The notes under the pieces are model-generated. The model was not told where the DNA came from, did no database searches, and saw nothing but the letters and a program-made list of their open reading frames with translations. A program made the translations under genes and the position numbers. Positions 36,801 to 48,948 of a DNA stretch of 64,000 nucleotides are shown one piece after another. How positions within the stretch are numbered: the stretch's first letter is position 1; every line of letters starts with the position of its first letter. The DNA is from Whalleya microplaca (taxonomy: Eukaryota > Ascomycota > Sordariomycetes > Xylariales > Xylariaceae): the NCBI GenBank assembly GCA_022497155.1, contig MU385758.1, forward strand, positions 345,230 to 409,229, written 5' to 3'.

Positions 36801-39800
36801 AGAAGCCTGGGAAGCAACGGTCAAGAATATATACTCTCGTATGGTCCAAGCAGTTACTCAAGCAGAAAGAGCTAGAGGCAGAATCCAGGATTCTAATCTC
36901 ACACAAGGACCTCAACATTGGCCAAGACTTTGTCCGAGTTTCTTCCTGGAATGTCTATCTCGACAATGGTGGGAGAAGCTCCCAGAAGACTGGAAGAGTT
37001 GTATAGTCCAATACGGCACAGCCATCACCGAGCTCCAACGAGCAGCACGTCTGGTGCGAGCTATTCATTACCCTCCCGCTCTGATCAGTGAGTGGCTGAA
37101 CACTGGCCATACGAATTGGGAGCCGCGAAAATATCCTGAATCGTTGCTTTTGGAGATTGAGAGTGATATCATGATTCGGCCAGTACAGGAAGAAATCGCC
37201 GCGAAGATGAGGACCCCAGACTCCCAGGAGAATACAGTCATGCAGCTGAACATGGGCGAAGGAAAATCATCTGTCATTGTGCCAATTGTGGCCGCAGCTT
37301 TAGCGACTGGTTCTCGTCTCGTCCGTGTGGTTGTGGCCAAAGCCCAGTCAAGGCAGATGCACCAAATGCTAGTATCAAAACTAGGGGGTTTACTGAATCG
37401 TCGGGTATACCGTATGCCCTTTTCCCGCGCGATGGACATCCAGTTATCTCAAGCATCAGCTATACGTAGCCTCTTTGAGCAATGCATGGAAAGCGGGGGC
37501 ATCATGCTCGTGCAGCCTGAACATATCCTCTCCTTCAAGCTGATGGGTCTTGAGTCTATGCTTACGGGCAAGGAGAACATAGGTCGTGCCCTGTTACAAG
37601 GCCAGCAGTACCTCAATACACATTCTCGTGACATTGTAGACGAGAGTGACGAGAACTTCAGTGTCAAATTCGAACTAGTTTATACCATGGGGACCCAGCA
37701 ACGACTCGAACACAGCCCAGAGCGTTGGATGCAAATCCACAAAGTCCTAGAGGTCATGAGAAAGGTCATCCTGAAAGTACAATCCGAGTTCCCTGGCTTT
37801 GTCGAGGTGAATTCCATGTCACCTGGAAGTTTCCCGCGGACTAGATTCCTACGGCCGGATGCGCAAAAAGTGATTCTTTCACGAGCTGTGCAACATATTT
37901 GCAGCACCGGACTTCACGGATTCCAAATTGTAAGACAGTCTCGAAAGATTCGTCAAGGTGTTTGGAAATACATTACCAAAGCTGAACTCACAACGGCTGA
38001 AATTTCACGAGTCGAGAATCCGAGGGGGGCTGGGATAGGAGTAAGTCAGACTTTGCTGTTGTTGCGTGGCCTCGTAGCCGGAGGAGTACTTGCCTTCGCT
38101 TTTGGACAAATGCGGTGGAGGGTAGATTACGGTCTGGATCCTAGCAGACGACCGGAAACCCAACTCGCAGTGCCATATAGAGCCAAAGATAACCCCTCGC
38201 CACGTTCTGAGTTCAGTCATCCCGATGTTGTCTGCGTCCTGACATCATTGAGTTACTATTACGGTGGACTAGACGACGAATCAATACTGACAGCATTCGA
38301 ACACCTTGTTCGGTCGGAGCAGGCACAAGTCGAATACCAGGTGTGGGTAAGAGATACAGAAAACCTGCCTGATGCATTCAAGCTTCTTGAAGGCGTAAAT
38401 CTCGAGAATCGGTTTCAATGTAAATTCCACGTGTTCCCACATTTTCGATATGCCAAAGGCATTATTGACTATTTCCTGGAACACATCGTCTTTCCGAGAG
38501 AGATCATGGAATTCCCCTCCAAACTTGCCACATCAGGATGGGACATTGGCGAAATCAAGTCACATCCTACTACAGGCTTTAGCGGAACGAACGACTCTAG
38601 CAAAGTACTTCCCCTTCACGTTAAGCAGCTCAATTTGGAGACTCAAAATCACACCAATGCCTTGGTCCTCGAGCACCTACTCCAGCCCGAAAACACAGTT
38701 GCGCTTGTGCCACACCGTCAAGAGGCTGATGAGTCAGACGCGGAAATGTTGCTGAAACTAGTCACAGCCATGGATCCACCCACACGCGTTATCTTAGATG
38801 TAGGAGCCCAGATACTTGAACTCGACAATGTAAGCTTTGCAAGAGAATGGCTCGGTAGGGACCCTGATGTCGCACGAACGCAGGCGGCCATCTTCGTCGA
38901 TGATAATGATGAACTCTGCGTTCTGGATCGAAGAGGACATATCGAGCCTCTTCAGACATCACCATTCGCTACACAGCTAGATGTCTGCATTGTTTTCCTG
39001 GACGAGGCTCACACAAGAGGAACCGATTTGAAGTTGCCGCGAGATTACCGTGCAGCGGTGACCCTCGGAGCCAACCTTACAAAGGACAGATTAGTGCAAG
39101 GTAAGTCGGAACTTTCCAACTTCTGGAGATTTCACAGAGCTGACAGTGACATAGCTTGTATGAGAATGAGGATGCTAGGGAAAGGACAATCAGTCGTGTT
39201 CTGCGTGCCCGAAGAGATCCAGGCAAAGATCCAAGCACAGACTCCCAATTCCCAGGCGTCGTCCAGATCGAGCATTTCCGTCGCAGATATTCTTGTCTGG
39301 TCAGTCACGGAAACCTGGCAGGACGTTCAGCGAAACATGCCGCTGTGGGCAGCCCAAGGTCGCAGACATCAGAAGCACGCTGCAATCTGGGCCAAAGCTT
39401 GGTCTGGCAAAGAGGTCAACTTAGATGAACGTCAGGCGAAAGGGTTCCTCGAGCGCGAGGCGAAGACCTTGGAAGCCAGGTATCGACCCACCCCTATTCC
39501 AAATCAAGCAGGCCCATCCCGAGCTACAGAGGGCAACACCAGCGACCCAATCGCTATACGCTGCCGAGAGTTCGCCAATCTCAAGCTAGATGTGGCAGGT
39601 CTCGCAGAGCAGCGCGAGCAGGAGCAGGAACTGTCACCGGAAACCGAGCGCGAAAGAGAAGTACAAAAGCCGGCCTATTTAATACCGGCAGTCCACCAAA
39701 TGCATGTTGATGTTCTCGATTTTGTGAGCTCGGGGGATATCAAAAAAGCGGCAGTCGGATACGGACCCGCCTTTGCATCATTGAAGCAGACGTCAGTGGC

Positions 39801-40461
39801 GTCCCTGTATGACTTGTCTCGCCTTGGTGCAGGCCTGCTTGTATCAAGGGATTTTGCGCAGACAGTCGCTGCCCGTGCGAATTCAAGGGAGTTGGACTTG
39901 TTCCAAAGACCTGTGCAGTGGATCCTGACGGGCTCCCCTAACGCTAACGAGACTACCATCAAGTACATGATGATCATAAGTCCGTTCGAAGCCCAACATG
40001 TTCTACCAACCGTTCAGAAGTCCGAAAAGGTGTCACTACATTTGTACGCGCCGCGGACAAACCTTGGTTTCCGGGCCTTAGACAGCCTGGACTTATACGT
40101 CGAGCCGGAGCGGTTCCGACTGCAGCCGCGGAAAATGCCTCGGAATCTCATCGTTGAACTAAACCTGTTCGCAGGCCAGCTGTACCTCAGTTCATACGAC
40201 GAGTACGTCGAAGTCTGTAAGTTCCTAGGTCTTACTCACGGCAGAGCACGCGAGGGCGAAGTCATTGGAACAGATGGCTTCATCCTTCGAGACCATGCAG
40301 GGAACGTGGGCGGCGAGTCTGGGCTCGAAAGGAGCCCTGTCGAGTTTTTCAAGCTATTCTTTACAAAGATTCGGAGAAATGGTGGCAATATTGATAAAAC
40401 GCATATGGGAAGAATCCTGGACAACGAGATCCTTACTCCGGAGGATTTCAAGGAGAACTAA
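30825..40461 (+). CDS. Giant DUF6606/DUF3638/DUF3645 ATPase-like protein, interrupted by one in-frame TAG
   Basis: Exons 30825-31146, 31208-32495, 32607-39100 and 39155-40461 join in frame to 3,137 codons. Codon 1504 (35506-35508) is TAG, so the normal product would stop at 1,503 aa. The frame continues without another stop for 1,632 codons and stays conserved on both sides. The N-terminus (HYLINHVFLPSQLP) fits DUF6606. DUF3638 has MQLNMGEGKSSVIVP, a Walker-A-like loop near residue 2087, and DIVDESDE near 2215. DUF3645 holds RVDYGLDPSRRPETQLAVPY. Later, VFLDEAHTRGTDLKLP (DEAH 2669-2672) and QACMRMRMLGKGQSVVF look like SF2 helicase motifs II and VI. Databases often call such proteins ubiquitin hydrolases; that activity is not evident here. 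It may be a recent pseudogene, a readthrough gene or a sequencing error. Confidence 0.85.
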
Positions 40462-41169
40462 TGAAGATAGAAGAATGAAACGTACCTGATATTGATTTCT
40501 TAAGAAAATGAGAAGGAGTGATACGTTTAATCCGTAGATAACAGTTTGTCGAGTCACGCTTCGTGCGACTATTGTAGACCTGTGACTAACTCATGTGATG
40601 TGTCGCTCCCTTTGGAGGTGAGGCTCATCCATAGACAATCTTACTCATTCATCAATCCACAGCAATGAAGGTGATTGTGCAACTGCTTGGATTGCGCTAC
40701 GTTTCCTATTTGTTCATAACAGTGTGATCCCCATATATTCTTGGCAAATAACCCCTGTATGAAATACACATTTAGATCGCAAATTCCACTAAAAAGTAAC
40801 ACGCCCAATCTCACCCCACCACCAAACTTCATTGAGAGCTTAGGTTTTGTGATCAGTGATAAATCTACAACTTTGAGACCGCTGTGGCAGGGAAAAGGCA
40901 CTGAATAGGACCTAAGGTTCATTTTCTCCGAGTCTCTGACGAACAGCGCCCATAGGCTCACAGGACTGGCTGGTAAGCCGATCCGTCGCGGCGCAGGCAA
41001 TGCAACCTTGAACGAAGGAAGCAGACTACATCGACACAAGGATCGCATAAGCCCACCTTCGAACTTTCTCGAAGCCACCAACCGACCGGGCGCGGGTCTA
41101 TCATTCACTCATTCACTTACACGCTCACTCACTAACCTCTGCTTCCCCATCGTTCGAAGCTCAGAGCCA
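40462..41169. other. Intergenic between the giant gene and the thioesterase gene
   Basis: About 700 bp holding the 3' end of one gene and the promoter of the next. CACTCATTCACTTACACGCT-type short CACTCA repeats lie in the presumed 5' leader (about 41104-41132). The open frame continues upstream of the chosen thioesterase start to 41008, but that extension has no domain. Confidence 0.55.
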
Positions 41170-42210
41170 ATGTACGAACTCACGAACCCGCAGTTGATCT
41201 ACGAGGGCCCGGCGCCGTCGGCGTCGGCGGTGCTGGCGCGGCCGCGCGCCCCGCTGTTCCTCGTCCACGACGGCGGCGGCACCACCTTCAGCTACCACTG
41301 TCTGGACCCGATCCGGCGCCCGCTCTGGGGCATCCAGAACGTGCGCCTGCACGACGGCGGCTGGTGGGACGGCGGTATCCCCGAGATGGCGCGGCATTAC
41401 GTCGAGCTGCTCGCTAAGGCGATGCCCGAGGGCGGGGATATTCTTCTTGGTGGTATGCGCGCTCCTGTCTTGTGGCTTATTCTTCACGTGCCGCCACACA
41501 GCCTGACAAGTGTCGCGCGCAGTTGGTGCACGTGCACACGCCAGACCACATAGCTAGCTGCGCGAGGGCATGTGGATCAATGGATTAGGTACCTAACTAA
41601 CGGAATTCACAGGCTGGTCTCTCGGTGGGCTTCTCTCCCTTGAGATGGCGCACCAGATCGCGACGACGGCGCCGCGGCCCAAGTTCCGGGTATTGGGGAT
41701 GATCTGGATCGACAGCGTGTCGCCGGGCCGGCTAGCGGAGGTGCGCGGGACGGGACTACCGGCAGAGTCCATAGTCTTAACGCCGGAGGCGTCGGCGGAC
41801 ATGAAGCTGCGCGACAAGGTCGACCTGAACATGACGCACGCGCGCATGATGGTGCAGACGTGGGAGCTCCCGCGGTGGGGGAAGGAGAAGCGCGGGCTCG
41901 AGGTCCCGCCGACGGTGCTCCTGCGCGCGAAGGAGTTCGTCGGGAACCCGGAGAAGAAGTTCGTTGACTACCCGCGCGAGTTCCGGTTGTTGGGCTGGGA
42001 CGAGTATAATGAAGAGCATGGCCGGTTCATTAAGGAGGTGGTCGATGTCGAGGGGCATCACTTTAGCATTTTCGAGATGGATAATGTGAGTGCATATATA
42101 GATACTAATTACCAAATAAGGGGAGTGATGGCTAATGATTTACCCAGATTTCTGAAGTTACGAGGAAGATCGATGAAGCAGCAGATTTATTAGATGAGCC
42201 GGAGTTTTGA
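41170..42210 (+). CDS. Stand-alone thioesterase-domain protein (alpha/beta hydrolase)
   Basis: Exons 41170-41452, 41613-42085 and 42148-42210 join in phase (introns 160 and 62 nt, with CTAAC-like branch sites), giving 272 aa. After a short lead comes APLFLVHDGGGTTFSYHCLD, the oxyanion-side motif of the polyketide/peptide synthase thioesterase family. GGWSLGGLLSLEMA follows, with the GxSxG nucleophile Ser97. The C-terminal EGHHFSIFEMDN carries the candidate catalytic His (about 243-244). Such free-standing thioesterases release or edit acyl chains for polyketide or peptide synthases, or act on unrelated esters. No synthase is in the window, so the partner is unknown. The start at 41170 fits the family N-terminus better than the upstream in-frame ATG at 41008. 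Confidence 0.85.
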
Positions 42211-42386
42211 TGGCGGCCTAGATGGTTCATATCATCTTTCATTGTGTCGCATAGAATATTCATCGAATGTGGGCATGGTCACGGCGTTTATGAGATAACG
42301 TTTTAGATAGCATTTTAGGATACACCATGACTTTCTGATATAGTACTATAGACAGCATTTGCACCAGTACTAATACTACTAGTTCC

Positions 42387-43229
42387 TTACTTCAAGTACT
42401 TTGCCAACGCGCCCTTTATAATGTCTTTCTGCTCCAGGAACAGCTTCTGCCTCTCAGCTTCAAATCCGTTCTCGAGCCAAGCCTGCGCGTGCCCGATAGC
42501 AAACTGCTCACTTCCCTTCTCTAGCCCCACATACATCTGCTCCGTATAAGCGGGCAGCGGCATCCCGATCTCGCCGCCGTTGACCAGATCTGGTTGGTGC
42601 TTAGCATCATGCAGCTCCGTTTGCACCGCGGGCGGGAACACCTCGACGACGCGAACACGATCGCCAGCGTCCTTGAGCTGCTGTCGCATATTCGTTATCC
42701 ACGAGTGCAGCGCCGCCTTGCTCGCGTTGTAACCCGGCGTGCGCACGAGACTCGGCACGAGCGCCAGCGACGCGCCCACGAACACGAGGTGTGTCTCGCT
42801 CTTCCCGTCGCCCTCCCGGGACAGTTTCTGCAGGTGCGGCAGAAACGCCGTCACCAGGTGCACGGGCGCGGTGTAGTTGGTCGCGAGCTCGGCATCGAAG
42901 GCGGCCAGGTCGACGGCGGCCGGGTCGGCGAAGTCGAAGGCCCGTTGGACGCCGGCGTTCAGCACCAAGCAGTCGAGGTCCGGGTGCGCTTCCACGATGG
43001 ACGCGGCGAATGACGGGATCGAGCGCAATTGCGTGATGTCGAAGGCCACTGCGGTGGCGGATGCGTTGGTGCTGGTGTTGCTGTGCGCGGAGGTGAAGGC
43101 GTCGAGGCGGTCTTGCCGCCGACCGGTCACGATCACGGAGGTGCCGTTTTCGAGGAGCTTCGCGGCTAGGGCTTCGCCTATGCCGGAGGTGGCGCCGATA
43201 ATGAGGGCTTTTTTGTACAGAGGCGCCAT
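42387..43229 (-). CDS. Short-chain dehydrogenase/reductase (classical SDR)
   Basis: Single exon, 280 aa. The Rossmann fold opens with KKALIIGATSGIGEALA (GxxxGxG at 12-18), and the GRRQDRL Arg pair after strand 2 favours NADP(H). NAG is at 91-93. The catalytic set is Ser154 (VGASLAL), Tyr167 and Lys171 (YNASK). The C-terminus (LVNGGEIGMPLPAYTEQMY onward) resembles fungal DltE-like SDRs acting on unknown carbonyl or alcohol substrates. It is convergent with the thioesterase gene, with 176 bp between stops, and divergent from the Zn2Cys6 factor. No signal or membrane anchor is seen. The substrate cannot be predicted. Confidence 0.9.
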   Translation of the reverse strand: MAPLYKKALIIGATSGIGEALAAKLLENGTSVIVTGRRQDRLDAFTSAHSNTSTNASATAVAFDITQLRSIPSFAASIVEAHPDLDCLVLNAGVQRAFDFADPAAVDLAAFDAELATNYTAPVHLVTAFLPHLQKLSREGDGKSETHLVFVGASLALVPSLVRTPGYNASKAALHSWITNMRQQLKDAGDRVRVVEVFPPAVQTELHDAKHQPDLVNGGEIGMPLPAYTEQMYVGLEKGSEQFAIGHAQAWLENGFEAERQKLFLEQKDIIKGALAKYLK

Positions 43230-44271
43230 TTTGAAGACGGCGGGTGCTCTTCTGTATATATCTGAAGCTAACTAGTTATATTGTTTAATATGTCTATCTG
43301 AGAGATGAGTAGAGAAATGTCGCTCGTTTCTAGATTCTACCTAGTCATTGGGGATTTATGTACTATTTTCTAGAACCGTAGCTCCGGATTAAGGAGATAA
43401 GTTATACGAAAATGTTCTCTTGCTGTTCTCTCGGACATGACGGATTTTACAGTGTGCTAACGCGCTCCATATCACATCTTCGAGTCAAGTGCACGGGGGT
43501 TTTAAGTCTAATAAGAACAATCTCAACATGTTGATACATGTGAAGGGATAGAGAAGAAGGGTCAAGCAAGTACTTGCTATGGCTAATTCGCCTCGACACG
43601 CCCCTAGGGCGTTGCGCTTTAACTAGTAAAAGACCCTAGTAATACAAAAATTCCGATGTATATCAGTGGAGTATAAAAGTGACTTGGCTTTTAGTATAAT
43701 TTATTAGATAAGTTGAAGTACTCTTGCTACACACTGTCACATATTTAAAACAAGAACATATACGCTTAACGAATCTACATTTATCTACTAATATTTAAGG
43801 TGGTAGCGGATGTACATCGGAAATTTTTATATTACATGGGCTCTTTACTAATTAAAGCGCAACGCCCTAGGGGCGTATCGAGGCGAATTAGCCATAGCAA
43901 GTATGTGTACTCCGTAAGGAGGGGCAGGATGGCATGACGGCTTGGACGGAGGGGATGTGGAGTATATGGGGCAAATGGGACACTAGTGTGAGCTCCGTCA
44001 AGCTGGAGAGCTGCAGGCTGCAGCTTTCGCACGATTCTTCCCGAAACAGTAAGCGTACCGCCGATCTGATGATTCAGCTAGGAAGCTTGACAGTCTCTAG
44101 CCTAACTATTCGCTACGTCTTTAACTTATAAAAGTTAGCATTTGCCCTTGTCATCATTTTGTCTTATAATGCGCCAAAGGCGTTATGTGTGCCATACGAG
44201 ATCATTCTAACTGGTTCGTTTGTGTCTTATAGTGCCATCGGGTATATGCAACCTGTCCTACAATCATCTTG
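43230..44271. other. Divergent intergenic region with a short DNA-transposon relic
   Basis: This 1-kb stretch separates the SDR from the Zn2Cys6 regulator, which are transcribed away from each other. A 329-bp inverted-repeat element sits in the middle and could influence either promoter. No other gene is seen. Confidence 0.65.
43573..43901. mobile_element. MITE with ~100-bp inverted repeats and TA target duplication
   Basis: Outer ends read CTTGCTATGGCTAATTCGCC on the left (from 43573) and its reverse complement on the right (to 43901). Both are flanked by TA (43571-43572 and 43902-43903). The inverted arms extend about 100 bp each (to about 43672 and from about 43806), nearly identical for the first 55 bp. 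Differences in that part are C/T transitions. The centre is AT-rich with no frame. The TA duplication and foldback structure suggest a non-autonomous Tc1/mariner-type element. Confidence 0.8.
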
Positions 44272-46289
44272 ATGGGTGGCGTTCCAAGGTCGAAAGGATG
44301 CGGTACATGTCGCCGAAAGAAGATCAAGGTCCGTATCAGCTCAATAGGTTGAACCTATTCAATAACCTTTCTGTATATAAATACTGACAAAGCTCTAGTG
44401 TGATGAGCAGAGGCCCAGCTGTGGCCAATGTCGTAAGGGTGTGAGAGTCTGTGAGGGTTATGATCGACCCCTGACATTCAAAAACCAATACCCTACCAAC
44501 TACTCATATGAGTTGGAAAACGATGACCATGGCCTCCGATTTAATAATAAATCGTTGATCGATCGCCATGCCCTTGATCAAATTCAAGCCAGCCGAGAAT
44601 TGACAGAAGCGAAGCCTATATGCCAAAAGTCTACCCGAAGCAAGCGGTTGAGTCGTAACATAGTCTTAAATAAGTCCCAGTTACGTAAGAGACAGTTGCA
44701 CAGTAATACTCTGTCTCTCCCTCGTTGTCTTTCCTCTCAGTTGATTTATATTGATCAAATCCTCGGCGACTTTCTTGACAATTGTCTACCCCTATCTTCG
44801 TCTCAGGAGGTCCCCCTTTCCTGGCTTCGAAATGTCGTATCCATGGATAAAGAAGTCGACTCTCTACCCTTGGCCATGGCCGCTCTAGCAGTAGGATGGG
44901 CCGGTCATGTTGATAGTAACCCAGAGCTTATAGACAAGGGGTTACAACTCTACAATGCTGCCGTGATACAACTGCGCGTTGAAGTACAGGATCGCTCCCC
45001 GCTTCAAGTCCTCGCCACGAGTGTCATTTGCACTGTTTACGAACTCTTTGAATTTGGATCTGAAGCCGGCTGTGGTTGGCTCTGTCACATGGCTGGTATT
45101 GCAGCCACCCTGCGAGCTATTGGTCCAGAGAAGATTGCAACCGAGCCTTATTTGCAGATATATGGATTCTGTCGCATAATATATGTGAGCTACAATGTGC
45201 TGTTAAACTGAGGGAGCTGGATAGCTGACTGTCGTAGGTTGTGCACGGTATAAAACGCCGAAGGCGTATTTGTGCGGGTTCTCCGATGTGGGCATATATC
45301 CCCTATCAGCACTGTTCGAAGAGCGAATTCCAGCAGTTCCTAGACCTTGGCGCACGCGCTGCGGAGCTTTTGGAGGAAGTCGATATCTTGGAACAGTCGG
45401 AAACTATATCACATGCGCGGAAGCTATCCTCGGAATCCGCTAGACACATCCTCTGCCAACTCATAGAGCTCATTCAACAGCTGAAACTATGGGAGGCAGA
45501 GAACCACGTACCGCTGATTAATGGACCATCACCGATGCCACAGGGAGACACCGATAGCTTAATTCATCTTGAAAGTATGAGTTTGCGCGGGTACCCGTGC
45601 AGATTACCGAGTCAGATAGGAACAACATTCGACAGTCTTCAAGGTGCTCGATTGATGCACTTATATTGGGCAGTCCTGTTAACCCTATATAGTGAGTGGA
45701 ATCTAAAGTCATTTCTTATACCTTCTACCTTGAGTTGTGAGCAGAGCTTCCGCGATGGGGAGTTATCGAGAGTCTAGGAAATAGCTTAATACTCCCTGTT
45801 GTTCGCAAACATGTTTAGAGAGACAAGATACTAACTCCGGATATTATAGTGACAATCCTCGATAACGAAGTTCTTCGTAACCAGTTAGATGATTCCCCGA
45901 AACTGGCCATATATGTTACGCCAAAGAATGCGAATGGACAAATACCAATAGCAACACTCATGGCTGAAGAGGCCGAGTCTCTCGCCGACAGTATCACTAC
46001 ATACGGCCATTTCTGTTGTCAAAACCTGTGGCAAAGTTTTGGCACATTGGTTAGCACCTTCAGCCTCGAGACTGCGGCTAAATGGTATAGTGACCATGGC
46101 TCTCATACAAGGCAGGATGGTAACACCAATATCGAGGGTGTGCTGGGCTCGGATCAGCATATCTATTCAAAACAATGCTCGGCTCTCCTTGCGGCCGTCA
46201 GGTTGCAATCTGAGGAGTTTCAGGTCCTGCGCGACTTCCAAAGCGTCACCTTCAATAGTGATGATGTGCTTCGCTATCCGTGGTGCTAG
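44272..46289 (+). CDS. Zn(II)2Cys6 fungal transcription factor
   Basis: Exons 44272-44328, 44399-45184, 45238-45691 and 45850-46289 give 578 aa. The first intron splits the zinc cluster: SKGCGTCRRKKIK joins CDEQRPSCGQCRKGVRVC. This completes CX2CX6CX6CX2CX6C with Cys10, 13, 20, 27, 30 and 37. The middle and C-terminal parts resemble the fungal-specific factor domain (LSSQLIYIDQILGDF, LARLMH-like LYWAVLLTLY). The third donor is uncertain: GTGAGT at 45692 is preferred because the joined LLTLYMTILDNEVLR reads naturally. A GTGAGC donor at 45737 is also in phase. The nearest divergent gene is the SDR, a possible target, but targets are not shown by sequence. Confidence 0.85.
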
Positions 46290-48948
46290 ATCTTAGCTGC
46301 TAGCTGTGTACACCGCATATGCTTTGCCATGCAAATCATACGCGCCTCATGTCATGATCAATCAATCATGACCTCGGCGGGTACATGAACCTTAGATGAA
46401 CTTCAAGTCTCATTCGCTGACAACAGGCAGGACAAGAGTTTGCTGCTACCAAGATAACAGAGCTCAATTATCAGTATGTTAAGTGGCTCAACACAAGCTT
46501 ATGATCGCTTCAGCAGCTCATCATCAACGTGGCTCTTCTATATGGCCATATCACACCAAGGGATTGCATGAGCTAGTTAGTCTATGAGTGCCAGGAGACT
46601 TGAAGGTAAATTGAAATAGTGATGGTGAAAAAGAAGAAACGCGGTAACAAGAGATAAATCGTGCTCAACCTCATCAGAGATTTTGCATTTGCAGCCGTCC
46701 AGATCTCCATGGACGAACTTGTCATATTTATTGTTCGCCCTCAACACAGATGGGGGTAACTATCTTTAGACCCTACCTAATCAACGAGACGCTCCGTCTT
46801 TCTCTCTCTGACGATAAGCTGCTTTTCCTCTTCGCATTATACCTAGGGCTCCATGATAATCAGCTTATCACGGTGGCTGGGTGGCCGCGACACACGGCCA
46901 GACGGGCTGCGTTACGCAGGCCACTCGTTACACTCAAGCACGGATACGGACACGGACGGCGCTTCGATGTCCTCGGTCAGGTAACTTGGCCTCGGTAGCG
47001 CCGCCAAGGCTGAGTGAAAATCCAAAGGCTTGGTTGTTTCACTGCTAGATCCAATCGCATCTGCAGGACATCAAGAATATCAAGAACATCATGAAAATCG
47101 TGGATATCGTATTGGAAAGTGGTAGAGATGCGGTGCCACAGGATCTAGGAGATTGACAAATTTTATGCATCGGTCTAGAGGACTATAACAGCATTGAGTG
47201 TGTGATATAATTCATAAGGCTGGTATCGGGGTAAGCCATGTACACAGCCATGTTGAATCTCCATAAAAGAATGGTTGGGCGCCTTGGTGATTCTCACATT
47301 TTGGCCTCGACTATCAAATTAGATTCTCTCAATTGTAAATTCGTACGTAATCGTAAAGTTGTAGAAATGTGATTCCGTAACCTCGCGTGTGTTTTGTACA
47401 CAAGGGTCCAGATCTGCATATTCTCACGGGCCACGACCATATGTCCCATTGTGGGTGCAACTCTAAAGACGATGCGATGATTTGCAATACGTGATATGTA
47501 CGAGCGCGCTTAAGTCGCAAAGTCTTCTGGCTTGGCATTCCGATTTGACAAACATGTTTCGTTCCACGGATTGCCAGATGCGAGTCAAGTCTCGTTCGCG
47601 AATTGCACCGGGGAAGTGGGAATAGCCTTTTACGTCATGGCCCAGATTAAGCGCACGTCTCTGTATCAGCATAGTCGCATAGGGCTGAAGAGTTTCGGGA
47701 AGGGTGGTTGGCTGGGCAGGCTGGGATGATTCGCGAATCGCAATGGACACGGCTTGCAGCTCCGCCAACCCCCTTTCACAACACAGTTTGCAGATCTTTC
47801 GTCTAATCATTGCGGTGTCTAGCTACTTCGCAACCTCGCGAATTCTTCATACTATCATATAGCAGATACTCACGCTGCTAGCTAGATGTATTCCAAGTTA
47901 TGAAAATAGTTGTCTCATAATTTTTACTCAATTGTGAGGGGCCAACCTCTTTGCCAACCTCACAATCAACTAGTTAGTCCATAGTAATTATGTAATTATT
48001 CTTATGCCATTGACCACCTACCAAGTATCTACAACAAGCACAGCCACGAAAATTAAGCTAGGAAAACAGATGCAGATCTGGCCTGTGACCAATGAGTTGC
48101 AAACAACAGCAGTGCACGATTCTTGCCATGGCCGATCTGTTACAGCTTCGCGCCTACAGACTCGCCCACAAGCGAATCCTCACGATCGGAACCCGCGATA
48201 AGTGGGGTCGGTCCGGTTTGATGTGCTTCTGTAACGGCCCACAGGCCTTAACCCAACCACGCGCAAATTCAAATCCAACCTGCCAACCCACGCAGTTCAG
48301 CCACCTAAACGGGGGATAGCGGGATGGCTGGTCGGGCTCGCCTTGGTTTTCTGCGGGTCGTCCGATGTGTTGTTCCTCGCGCATCTTGTTGGAATAAGCT
48401 TTGGAACCTGGAAGCCGGCCGCATGGGTCGCGCCCCCCACGGTTCTGCTGGGCGATGATAGTCCATGGCGAAACATCTCGTGGTAGCCAAGGCGCCCCCA
48501 AGACCCAATGTTTGCGCGGGGATCTAGATGCTCCTGTGCGCTGCTGCGAGGGCGCCTGATACCAACGGTGATACACGATGTGTGCTGAGCTCCAGTTGAT
48601 CGCAATTATTGTTGGCTGAGGCTATGAACTGTTGGTAGGACCGCTCCCCGGTTCTGCTTTCTCGATCAAATTGTATATATTGGGCCCGGCCCATTCTCTT
48701 TCTCCCAGTGGCAACTATTCGATATTACAAAATATTCAGTCTATTTAATCCGTCTTGTGTTAATCGTTCTTTGCTAGACAATAAACGTAAGTTGGAGACT
48801 TACGATCTACTCAACCAACCTATGAGATTGTATTTGCTGACCAATTGTTAGTCGCTAACTCAACTGTATAAGACCTGGTTGTCTATTTCTGCTCGAGCAT
48901 ATCGACTTTATACTATTTATTAATTCGTTCTACAATCAAAACATCACC
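46290..48948. other. 2.7-kb intergenic, no supported gene
   Basis: Short frames of up to 140 codons occur on both strands (for example minus 48154-48576 and minus 47463-47810) without domains or splice support. A TATATAT tract at about 48674-48680 is a possible promoter element for the secreted protein gene that starts at 48949. Confidence 0.55.

Noticed and set aside
47463..48576. 115- and 140-codon minus-strand frames
   Set aside because: No family motif, no convincing start or intron, and they are not continuous with each other.
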